A stretch of 64,000 nucleotides of DNA from NCBI GenBank assembly GCA_001179505.1, contig CDMY01000466.1:1-64000 (forward strand), written 5' to 3'. The translations under genes and the position numbers were made by a program. Position 1 is the stretch's first letter; every line of letters begins with the position of its first letter. Below are positions 53,995-64,000 of this stretch, piece after piece. The stretch comes from Vitrella brassicaformis. Taxonomy: Eukaryota; Sar; Vitrellaceae. The notes under the pieces were generated by a model that was not told the DNA's origin, did no database searches, and worked only from the letters and a program-made list of their open reading frames with translations.

Positions 53995-56900
53995 ATGGCG
54001 GATAGGGAGGAGGAGGGTGTTTTCAGGACGCCCGAGAAGAAGGAGGGGTCTGCCGAGAGGAGAAACAGACCTCCCAGACCACCTGCATCAGTGGGCTCAT
54101 CCCTCAACCACAACCAGGGGTCAGCACACCACGACTGCACACACGAGGCCAGAGGCGGCACATACCGACACACCGCACCACAGAAAATCCATATTTGTTG
54201 CGTGTGGTCCATCGGATCACTGTTTGCAGACACCGAGGGCTTCTACCGTTCTCTTATCACCTTCCCAAGGCTGCCAAGGCCAAACAGGACTCGAGCAAGC
54301 CCCCCGGCCGTCCGCTGTCCCCTCCGCGTGTTGCATCTTCGTCTCGTTCAGACAGCCATGCCCCGCTGCTGGCCAAACAGCTGGCTGAGGGGGGGCAGGA
54401 AACAGTGGGCCGTGTGTCGCTGCTGACGTTCCGCTATGAGGGGCTGGCGCGTCAGTGTCAGTCGGCCATCATCTCCCACGGCAGCTCGTTTTCGCATCAC
54501 GGGCTGGGGCGGGATGGCATGGTGACGAGTGCCAGTGGGATCGTCATGTCGGGCGTGGGGGTCAATGCCACGCTTGACGGATTAGTGGGTGCTGACGGGG
54601 AGCAGGCCAATCAGCCAAGAGACCCCGCGGCACACGAAGGTCAGTCAGACGGTCACAAGGGCACGACGCGATGCGGTCTGACACCAATGTGTACATATGC
54701 CTTTGTGTGGTGTGTGGTGTGTGGTGTGGGTACGCCCTCAGATGGTTCAGAGATGCCTAATGTGTTGAGTGTGGAGCCGCCCCGTCCCATCAGCGACCCC
54801 ACATCCAAGCTCAAACCCAAGACAGACCGCCCCCCGCTGCCCAAGAAGCGGCCCATCGACCACACAGATGACCACCCCGCCCCCCTCACACCCAACATCA
54901 ACCCCGCCAGCGAGCGAGACGACGCGCCGTCGTCCGTCGACTCCCCGCTGTGGGAGTTCCTCAAACAGCAGCGCAAAATCGGCGGCGGCGGCGGTGGTGG
55001 TGGTGGAGATCTGAGTGGCCGCTCCAGCAAGCCTGCTGCGGCGATGTCGTTCGCTTCGATGGATGGCGGCACTGCTGCCGCTGCTGCGGCTGCCCCCAAA
55101 TCTGTGGCTGATGTGGGCGTCGGCGTGGGTGTGGGCGTGTTGTCGCCAGCGACCAGCAGTGGCATCTACCAGACCCCCCTGGACATCCCCCGCGCCAGCC
55201 GAGACAGCCGTCTGCCCCCACCCGCTGCTGCAGTTGCCGTGAGTGCAGCTTCCCAGACGGTGCAGGACTGCCAGCACACCGCTACCAACACTGACAGTGC
55301 CGTCGTCGCCAACGCGGGCGTGCAGAGCCGTCCCGCCATGCAGGACTCACACACGAGCCCCGTGGCAGCTCGGCTCACCCGATCTCAGGGCGGCGTCAAC
55401 CTCCGCAGCCCACCAGCACCCACACCCGTGGTCGTCTCGTCCACACAGACCGACTTCCACAACGAGCCACTGCCGCCGGTGCGTTCTCACCAGGTGGTTC
55501 GCAATGAGGTGGAGAGCCAGACAGTGGAGAGAGCGGCGAGCGTGCTGCGACCCATGACGGCTGAGCTGGCCACCAACACCGACCGAGTGGGCCGCGCTGA
55601 GGCGGCGGTGCAGGGTGGCGGCAACGCTGCCTTGGTGGAGAGCAGGGGTGTGGGTGGTGGACGAGCCATGGTGCGGATGGAGGAGGCCGGCACCGGGCGT
55701 GAGGGGGTGCTGATGGTGGAGAGGGGCGTAGGAGGGGGCCGACGGGCGGGGGGAGTGGGTCCCGGGGTGGACTGTGGTGTGGGTGACAACGATGTCTATG
55801 GGGGTGGTGAGAAGAGGGCCGACGCCGACAGTCAAGCGGCGTCCAAGCTCGTGACCAAGAACACCCAGACGACTGCTGTCAGCGCCTTGCTCAGAGAGGA
55901 GGGCAGACACATGGAGACCCAGACCACCAGCACCATCGCACACGCCGCCCACAAGAGGGAGCAGACGGCCAAGGAGACGCAGACGAGCCCCCCCGAGATG
56001 ATCAACAAGAAGCTGCAGGTCAACACCAAGCGGCTCGAGCTTCCTCTCGGCGTGAAGAGCGTCCTTTCAGGACCAGACGCCTCCTTCAAAGTCCGCACCG
56101 TCGAGACACAAACCCCTCCTGCCGGCCCTCTGCTCACCAACCCCACCCCCACACCCATCCGCATGCCGCAATCAGTCCCCGCAATCGCCCCATTCCGCTC
56201 CTTCAAGCCGGGCGCCACCCAATCGTATGCGTCGCCTGTAGCCGCCATCCATCACGGCTCACTGCACGGCGATGCCGAGCCCACAGCCCTCACCACACCG
56301 CAGAATCTCCCCAAGCCATCGAATCTGGCCGACGGAGGAGCGCCCAAGCGCCCCAAGCCGCCACCAAGTGGCGGTGGGAAGGCCAAGGTGGTGCCGGGCG
56401 TGGTGGGTGTGGGTGTGGGTGCTAGTGGCGGTGTTGGTGTTGTTCGCGGGGCGACTTCGTCAGGGGTTGGTAACCGTCATGCGATAGACACGGGCGATAA
56501 TGGGCTTAGTCATGGCCAGGGCCAGGGGCAGCACCCAATACCGTTTCAGCTGAGCCGGGATGGAGTGGAGAGCAAGGTCAGCACACAGAGCCAATACACA
56601 CACATATGGACGCAGAGAGAAAGCTCAATGATCTTGTGGTTGTCTGGTGGTGGGTATTTATCAGGGCGGCTCTCCCCATGTTGTCGGGATATCGCTCGCT
56701 GGCGGCGCTGCAGGTGCAGGTGGTGGTGGTGGTAGTGGTGCTGTGTCGTCACGCAATCGGGCCCTCTCTGCCGATGTCAATCAAGATGCCCTCGTGTCGC
56801 CCGACGCAAACAGTGTCCGAACGGTATGCACAGAGACATCACAACCAAACAGGGGCCAGGCAGGCCATTGGTGCATTGGTGTCCGTGTGCGTGCGTGTCC

Positions 56901-58147
56901 ATGTGTATGTCTCAGGCGATCCACCGTGAGAGCAACACGTCCACCCGCACTGTGATCCGCCGCAAAGAGCTGACCGACAAGCCCCCCACACCCCAGCTGG
57001 CAGACAAGACCCCCACAGCCCCCAGACACCCCCACCACCACCAGCAGCAGCAGCAGCAGCAGCTCAGCCCCCTGCCAGCACTCACCGACTCCCCATTCCT
57101 CCCCCACTCGCTCATCAACAACCGATCAGCATCGGCAGCGGCCGCGGGATCCGGTGGCCATCCAGAGGACAGCAGTGGTCGTTCGAGCAACATGGCCCCG
57201 TCATCCTACGACCCCCCTGGCGACAGCAATGAGAGCAGCGGCAGCAGGCTGGGGGCGGGCAGGCTGAGGTCGCTGGCAGAGGTGACCGACAACGAGAGCG
57301 ACCACCGGCAGCCAGCTGGGACGCCACTCGGACACGACACACAGCGGGGAACGCCGAACGCACCCATGTTTGTGCGGCGGCTGAATAAGGCCGGGGGCGG
57401 TATCGATGCTGGTGGTGCTGTAGAGAGGGCTGATGGGGTGGCGAGAAGGGGTCTTGGTGGTGGTGGTGCTGGTGTTGGGGGTGGCGTGAGAGATAGTGGG
57501 AGGGAGTTAGTAGAGGTGTGGACTGAGGAGAAATACGCTGACCTCGTCATGCGGTCCGCGCAGCAGGTCGGTTCAGAATGGGGGTTACGAAAGGGAGACA
57601 CAGGAGAGCTACAAGTGTAAGTGTGTGTGCGTGTGCGCGTGTGTGCGTCTTAGGCTGAGGATGCCAAGAAGATGGTTTTGCAGATGGAGGATCGGTCAAC
57701 ACACACACACACACACATCCTCCCACACATGCACTCTTCATCTGCATTCCCTGTTGCTGTGTGTGTGGTGGTCGAGCAGGTTGATGCGTCGCTGCCGTGA
57801 CATTCCGTCCATCGAGAACCCCCCGGCCGTTCCCCGACTCGACACGTTCCCACCACTATTCAACATCAACCTGCAAAACGGTACACACACACACACACAC
57901 ACGTGCCCACCTTCACACCGCCCATTGGCATATTCCCTTGAGCATGTGTGCAGCTGTGACCACCTTCATGGACTCCACCAGCAACAGCGAGGGGGGCGGT
58001 GGTCGTGATGGGGCGGCATCAGGTGCTGTTGCTGCTGCTGCCACGGGGGCCGCACCCCAGTCGGCGATCGTGCCGTCGGTGAGTCCTCCGCCGCCATCTC
58101 GCCCACCAGGTCCACCCATCGTACCGCAATATGCTATAAACCAACAG

Positions 58148-58188
<41 letters not shown>

Positions 58189-59470
58189 GTCAAGAGGTCA
58201 GCCAGCACACAGGGGAAGTCGCTGCATCGGACACATCTCTGTATGTCCTTCCCCCCTGGCTCGTGTGTGCAGTTGATTTGGTGTCTGCGTTGGAGGAAGG
58301 CATCCTCACCTGGTCACGATCGCCGCAGCCGCCGCGGCCACACCCACATCAACCATACCCAAGTGACACACATCGATATGTCGACCGGCATCCCTTCACC
58401 CACACCCACTCCCACCCGCAGCAGCACCAGCAGCAGTACCAGCAGCAGCACCAGCAGCAGCAGCGGCTGAACCAGCATGTGTATCAGCAGGGGATATACG
58501 CGGGGGGCCCTCCCCGGCTGCCATCAGTGGAGGAGTTGGCGCCCGACCATCGCCGCATGGAGGCCAATGTCAACATCACCAGCTCGCCTGACGTCTACCC
58601 ACACAGCGGACCGGGGTCCCCACACCCAGACGACGACATAGATGGGTGGGGGAGGGAGCTGGGGAGAAAGCCCACACACATAGATATCTGTCTGTCTGTC
58701 TCCATCTGTCCCTCTGTGTGTGATGTTTGTTGTGTGTGTGTGTGTCAGATATGGCGTCAATGTGAATGTGACTGACCACGTGGTGTCGTCCCTGCCCCTC
58801 CCCTACACCTTCCACCCCGACCCGCCCCCACCACCCAAAGTGGACCGCAACCGAGCTCACCTCCGACACAATATGCAGCCGCCCCCGCCAGTCCCGTTTG
58901 CACACCAGGCGGCAGCCATGCACATGCATCAGCAGCAACAGTACCACCACCAGCACCAGCAGCAGCGGGAGCAGCGCGGAAGCATCGAGCACTTTGGTGG
59001 GCCGTTGATCAGCCCGGTGCGGTACGATGCTGGCGCGGGGATGGGTGTGGGTATGGGTGTGTGTATGGGTGGGTCGTCGGCAGCTGCCGCCGCAGTGGAT
59101 CACGAGACGTATCGTGTGGTGGGTATGAGCAGTGAGGGCGGGAGGGGTGGCGTCATGAGCCCCAGCAACGACCAGCAGCTGGCCGCCATGTCATTCGCAT
59201 CCAACTACGTACCAAGTATGGGGGCGAAAAGGAGACATCCACAATATGCACACAACACTCACACCAAACCCATCCTCTGTGTGCTGTATCGTTCTGTCAG
59301 CCCCGCCAGCGCATGTAGCGATAGACATCCATCCGCCAGAGGTGTCGCGGCCCCACCCCACCCTCCCACCGCCATTCGACCAGGGGGTGGCCCCGTATGC
59401 ACAGTACAGCCGGGGGAATGGGCAGGGGCAGCGGCCGAAGGGGCGGGCCGACGAGGGCGGCTTGCACTGA
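53995..59470 (+). CDS. Long disordered protein with multiple TQT motifs (putative LC8-binding hub)
   Basis: Exons 53995-54119, 54230-54639, a large exon 54742-56576, then seven or more smaller exons to a stop at 59470. An N-terminal segment may fold (GRVSLLTFRYEGLARQCQSA, SSFSHHGLGRDGMVTSASGI). The rest is low complexity: Gly, Pro, Ser, Gln and His runs, including poly-Q at about 58142-58190. Between 55240 and 56130 lie repeated short motifs: ASQTV, ATNTDS, SSTQTD, ESQTVE, ATNTDR, KNTQTT, METQTT, KETQTS and VETQTP. The TQT core preceded by x-x or K-x is the binding motif of the dynein light chain LC8, and a spaced series is the signature of LC8-assembled scaffolds. A short helix (EEKYADLVMRSAQQ, AEDAKKMVLQMEDR) lies further on. 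No enzyme domain is seen. The overall function is unknown. Confidence 0.7.
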
Positions 59471-59976
59471 CTGACCAAGGTAGCGTAGCAGAGAGAGATG
59501 CAGTGCATGGATGGATGGATGGATGTGGGTGGATGGACGACCGGCATTTTCTGAATGGATGGATGGACAAGGGTAGAGAGGTCGGATTGGATGCTGCTGA
59601 TTGACGGTGCCTGGCTGCTCATGGTGCTATCGCTATCGCTGTTCGAGTGGACACACACATGTCGCTCGTGTCGGTCGGTCGGTCGGTCAGTTGGTCGGTC
59701 TGGTCGATATCTGCTGGCGATGGATAGACAAACAGACAGATAGATAAGGAAAGACGGGACGAACAAAGCTCTCACTGGCTGAACGGATCTCCCACCAGCC
59801 GGCCACCGAGAAAACCCAACACTGGTCATTATGTACAGCACCAAAAATTGTGCCTGCCTTGTTGCCCTCTCTCCCTCTGTCTCTTCCTATCGACACACAC
59901 CCAGACTCAATAACCCATTGACCCATCGACCCATGCCATCCTCTCTTCGTCTCTTCTTGTATCTTCTCGGCTGGCC
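59471..59976. other. Tail-to-tail intergenic region
   Basis: 506 bases with GATGGATGGATGG and GTCGGTCGGTCGG tracts. No exon recognised. Confidence 0.6.
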
Positions 59977-61733
59977 TCATATAGAGTTGGCGAGTGTCAT
60001 GTCTTGTTTGCGCCGCAGGTATCTCCTGCGGCCCTCCAAATACAGCATGAACTGGATGGAGAAGAAGGAAAGGAAATCAAGGACACGGACGACGATGTCG
60101 AGGAGCTGGTACATACCTCCTCGTAGTCGCGGGGCACTATCGTGGGCGGTGGGGCATCCACCTGCACACACACAGACATGCACAGCCGCACACATGAACC
60201 GCTTTCTGCCGCCACTGCTGTGTTGGCGCTTGTGTGTCTGACCGGTTCATAGTGGAAATGGAAGACGTTGGATCGGTCGCGGACACCTGTGGTGGGGTCC
60301 ACCTGATACGCATCCACCTGCACACATGATCCAATCGCACACGCAGATGGCGATCGGATGTTTTGCGACTCTCTCGTGTGCCGTTGTGTGTGTGTGTACC
60401 TACCTGCACTTGCATCTCGTCTGGTGCTGTGAAGATGGAGCGTGCGACGTACTGCACCATGGCACCCACCTCCACTGGCTTGAGGAAGAAAATGTTGTCC
60501 ACACCTGCACAATCCACACACATAACGTGCTTCCTTGTCCCTGCAGCTCGAGTCATGTGCCGACTGACTGACTGACCTCTGAAGATGATATCCCGGGACT
60601 TCATGAGGCACTGCACCGTCAGCCAGCTCAGCTCAAAGGCCAGCCGAGCGATGTAGCCGCCGAACATCTTGCAGTGCACATTCCGGTGCGTCGGCTGCAT
60701 CAGCAGTGTGGACTCCAGCCTTGTGGACGCCATCGCCACACCCCTCCTCAAATCGCCCCAGAACACGGGATCCGCCAGCATGGTGTCGCCGGCGTCGCTC
60801 TTGATCTGTTCGAATGAGATGGAGTTTTGCCAGAGTGCGTGGAGGATCTCCATCTCCTCTGGCCGGGGGGGCGATCGCATAAGGGTCTGCCGGCTCAGCC
60901 GCTTCCTATGTGCGTTGCGCTGCTCGGCTTCCAGGCAGCTGGCCTGCTCGCAGCTCAGAGGGGGCAGCTGGGTGGGCTTGGCAGTCTTGGCGTCCAGCGC
61001 CACAAAGACAAACATCGCACGCCCCACATAGTCGTCTTCCTGCATCCAGAGAACTCTGTGTGTGTGTGTGATCCTTTCTCTGTCGAGATCTCTCACTGGT
61101 CTCACCTCGTAGATGTGTCCGGAGACCTCGAGTGAGGTCTTGCCCACGTGTGTGACGTATGAGGTCAGCCGGAGGTCCGCGTGGATGCTGGGGTCGCGGG
61201 CCAGGTAGAAGCTGTCGATGCACGCAGTCACTATCGATATCGGTGTGTCCTCCCTGTAGCCACCCAACGCGTGACGATACGCAGAGTCGGCCGCTATGGT
61301 GTCCAAAGTCTGCACAACACACAAGACAACACACACAGAAGCATTGCAGCACCCTGACACCCCATGCAGTGTGACTGACCTCAAACATGCGCCCGTATCT
61401 GATGGCCTCCTTGTCTGCCCTGATGTACTCTTCTCTCAAAGCCGCGTTGGTCTTGAACGGGTAGATGACTTCGAGCCACGATGAGTAGACGCTCTTGCCC
61501 TCTGCACCTCCAGCCTCCTCGCTTGGCGGTGCATATGAAACCACAAAGCCCTCGACTGAATCAGAGCGGATGACCGTCTCGCGGGTGAGGGGAATGACCG
61601 CCTGGATTGTGCTTTTGTCGGTGGTTGTGAGTGCGTTGGCTGGCCGAGGGACAGGCGGAGCGTGGGAGCTCGAGTAGCATCGCGAAGCGATACGGCACAG
61701 CCGGTGCGTTGTGGGCAGCAGACGTCCATACAT
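59977..61733 (-). CDS. Acyl-CoA thioesterase, ACOT9-like (double hotdog), mitochondrial type
   Basis: Hydrolyses acyl-CoA to free acid and CoA. ATG 61733 opens a basic, Arg/Ser-rich presequence without acidic residues (MYGRLLPTTHRLCRIASRCY), typical of mitochondrial import. Hotdog domain 1: AADSAYRHALGGYRED, SIVTACIDSFYLARDPSIHA, LRLTSYVTHVGKTSLEVSGH. A linker (QASCLEAEQRNAHRKRLSRQ) follows. Hotdog domain 2: NVHCKMFGGYIARLAFELSW (the N-x-x-x-x-x-F-G-G-Y/F signature), DNIFFLKPVEVGAMVQYVAR. Then VDAYQVDPTTGVRDRSNVFH and VDAPPPTIVPRDYEE. A 70-base intron joins the last exon, FMLYLEGRRRYLRRKQDMTL, ending LANSI; the P-x-x-Y-E-E ... Y-L-E-G-R-R end matches ACOT9/10. Divergent from the third BTB-like gene with 125 bp between starts. 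Confidence 0.82.
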
Positions 61734-61858
61734 TGTCGATGAAAATCCGGTCTGCAAGCCAAGCTCGCATGTGTTAGGACATTTCGTGAAACCGGTCTCT
61801 CTCTGCAAGGGAACTTAGGAAGCTGAGGCGAAGAGGCGATCAGTCAAGAAGCAGCAGA
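61734..61858. promoter_or_regulatory. Short head-to-head intergenic region
   Basis: 125 bases between divergent starts. No recognised motif; a shared promoter is inferred. Confidence 0.4.
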
Positions 61859-64000
61859 ATGGCGGCATCTTCGGCATCTCAGCAGCAGCAGTCCATCACT
61901 GTCAAGTTCGAGGCTCAGGATGGCACCAGCGGGCCCCTCGTCATCTCTCGGCAAGTCGCACAGCAGTTCGGTTTCTTCAATGCGGTGCGAACACACGTGC
62001 ATGCAGGCTGGCGTGCGGAACACATGACATCGTTCTGTCCGGCAGATGCTTCGTGGCGAGTTCAGTGAGTCGAGTGAGCGGTCGGTGGTCCTGCGAGAGG
62101 TCTCCCGTGACGTGGCAGCGGTGGTGCTTCGGACGCCGAATGACATTGTCAGAGATCTGACACAGGAGGTGAGCAGCAGAATGATTCACTGCTGTCACTC
62201 ACGTCTGCGTGTGTGTGGCGCGGCGTGGTGATCGATCAGAACTTCATTGCCTGCTTAGAGGCCGTTGATTTCCTTCAGTACGAGAAGCCACGGAGCATCC
62301 TCAAAGCCATCAAACCAAAGGTAGCCACGGAAATGGGAATCCATTCGTTCACCGACTCTCATCATCTGTTGTTCAGGTGGTCCGCAATAGGTGGCTGTCC
62401 GACAATGACATCGCCAGTGCGCTGCTCAAGGCGTCCTTCCGGCGACCTCTCATCAGGTTCGTTCACTCGTAGGCATCTTGGTGTGTTGCCTGACCACGCG
62501 TGTGTGGGTGTGGGTGTGGGTGTGTATTCAGGCGTTTCATCTCCGAGCATGACGAGGTGCTGTCGGCATGTGGGCCCTTCGTCCTGCAGAGTGCAGGAGA
62601 AGTCGCGGCGGTGTGGGACAACGCACCACCATCCACATCCCAAGACGACGGCACGGACAACATTGAGGATGGTGACGGTGATGGGAAGCCCACTGCGGCC
62701 AGCAGTGCACCACTCGAGTATGTCATGTCACTGCTGAATCGCCTGTTGCGTTCGTTGGAGGCTGGCACCTATGACGTCTCGCTGTCGAGCCTCAAGCGCT
62801 TCGCCACTGACGCGACGCGGTCGGGAAGCTTCCCTGAGGCGGCTGCCGATATCTTCGAGTGCACCAAGTAAGGGGCAAGCAAGCCGCCTTGCATGCTGCA
62901 TTCATGTGTGGAGTGGATGCATGTGTGTTATGTATGGCTGTGGACATTTGCAGGTTGTCTGAGGAGAAGGCCGTGGAGATCACGTCACCCGGGGAGGGCA
63001 AAGGCGACAAGACAGATGACGGCCGATACGTCGCCGTTCTGCACGGCAGCGAGAGAGAGTGTGACGCCAAGCTCGAGTTCGACATCCGCAGCGGGCCCTA
63101 CGATGAAGAAAGTAGCAGTGAGGACATGAAGTTGGCCGGCGTCAGAACATTCGACATCACTGCCGACTACTGCGGGCAGGCCAACGAGCGGTCAGTGATG
63201 ACTGTGAGATGACTGAGGTTGTCGTCGAGCTCCTGCTATTCTCTGTCTCGTGTGCAGGACGGTCTTCTGCTATTCGTTTCGTGCGGACATCTCCATCGAC
63301 ACCGACAAGGAGCCCATCAAGATCGAGAAGAAGGAGTTTGATTTCTCTCAAGGATTGGCAAACATGCCAGTGTTTGTCATCGGCCTCCTTTGGACACAGC
63401 CTATCACCAACGTGCTCGTCATCCCATTCAAGGACAGCGAGGCCTTTGAGGGCAAGGACACCACTGTGGCGTCTGTCAAGGCGTCTGTGACGATCCGCCA
63501 CTATCCGATGAGGTGCCTGGTGCTCCACTGCCTGCGCCTGATGATCCGCGAGGGCCAGTGGGCAGACATGCAAGGCGTCGGCGCCGCCATCACACGACAG
63601 GTGCGCAACGTGCAAACAACACATGGCGCCGTCCGGTCTTCATGTGTGTGGCTGTGTGTGTCTGCAGGTAGCTGAGCAAATGGCTGTGTATCTGGCCAGA
63701 ATGACGGCAGACGGCGTGTCCCCGCTGCGTGTGCTGACGTCATGGATGAGCGGCTGGGGCAGCGAGCAGCACTTGGACGAGTGGACCCGCAGTGAGGTGT
63801 CGTACGCCGCCCTGTCCACCGCCGTGATGGAGACCCACATCCGAGACCTGGCGCCCTTCATCCGAGTGTTCGGCCAGCTGATCGCCGACAAAGGCGGCCG
63901 GGACGATTCGGTGGACAAGATAGTTTTGAGGTTGCAGGACGAACCCGACACCCTGCGCACATTCATCGAGTCCATGTTTGATGATGGGGCATCGGGAGGG
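61859..64000 (+). CDS. BTB-like protein (family copy 3), runs off the window
   Basis: Third member of the family at 39976-44666, on the opposite strand about 17 kb away. ATG 61859 opens MAASSASQQQQSITVKFEAQ. BTB-like part: GPLVISRQVAQQFGFFNA, MLRGEFSESSERSVVLREVS, DIVRDLTQE and NFIACLEAVDFLQYEKPRS. Helical part: SDNDIASALLKASFRRPLIR, ISEHDEVLSACGPFVLQSAG, an acidic insert (DDGTDNIEDGDGDG), LLRSLEAGTYDVSLSSLKRF. Then ITADYCGQANERTVFCYSFR, and the conserved domain SVTIRHYPMRCLVLHCLRLM, REGQWADMQGVGAAITRQ, AEQMAVYLARMTADGVSPLR. The expected C-terminal NLS lies beyond the window. First exon ends FFNA at a GTGCGA donor; all later joins keep frame. It is the clearest guide to the family's exon plan. 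Confidence 0.7.

Overview
This is a piece of a eukaryotic nuclear genome. The genes are split by many short GT-AG introns, 3'-splice sites often follow a long TG run, untranslated regions are full of simple repeats, and the products are typically eukaryotic (coatomer gamma, RING/PHD proteins, B-box and BTB proteins, a terminal nucleotidyltransferase, an acyl-CoA thioesterase). Several proteins start with a signal peptide followed by Phe and a basic stretch, as in proteins sent to a secondary red-type plastid. A ClpS-like protein fits the same picture. I infer a photosynthetic alveolate or relative, possibly a chromerid such as Vitrella; this is a judgement from style, not a database result.

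Layout: 0-8 kb holds the edge of a reverse transcriptase remnant (-), a germin-like cupin with an EGF-like tail (+), a HEAT-like/RING protein (-), a fragment resembling the PWP2 N-terminus (+) and a small hypothetical (+). 8.5-13.8 kb is coatomer subunit gamma (-). 13.8-17.1 kb is a tandem duplication carrying two plastid-type membrane proteins (+), the second apparently frameshifted. 17.5-20 kb has a ClpS-like adaptor (-) and a one-cysteine thioredoxin-fold protein (-). 20.1-27.2 kb is one long gene (+) joining PHD-like, PINIT-like, RING and ankyrin-like regions. 27.6-33.8 kb has a plastid-type hypothetical (+) and a large vesicle-coat-like protein (-). 33.9-39.8 kb has a terminal uridylyl/poly(A) transferase (+, crossed by a 300-N gap), a small Cys-rich membrane protein (-) and a short secreted or plastid protein (+). 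40-44.7 kb has two BTB-like paralogues (-), with a third at 61.9 kb to the window end (+). 44.7-50 kb has a B-box protein (+), a hypothetical (-) and a GGCT/AIG2-like protein (+). 50.1-53.7 kb is the paralogue of the HEAT-like/RING gene (-). 54-59.5 kb is a long disordered protein studded with TQT motifs (+). 60-61.7 kb is an ACOT9-like thioesterase (-).

Two patterns run through the window. First, strands alternate almost perfectly, so most genes sit in head-to-head pairs sharing 50-400 bp and tail-to-tail pairs sharing 200-700 bp. Second, a large share of introns carry an (AC)n-type arm near the 5' end and a complementary (GT)n-type arm just before the 3' splice site, so the intron could fold into a hairpin that brings the two exons together. 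Exon joins given here were worked out by hand from reading frame, GT-AG borders and similarity between paralogues; no transcript data were available.
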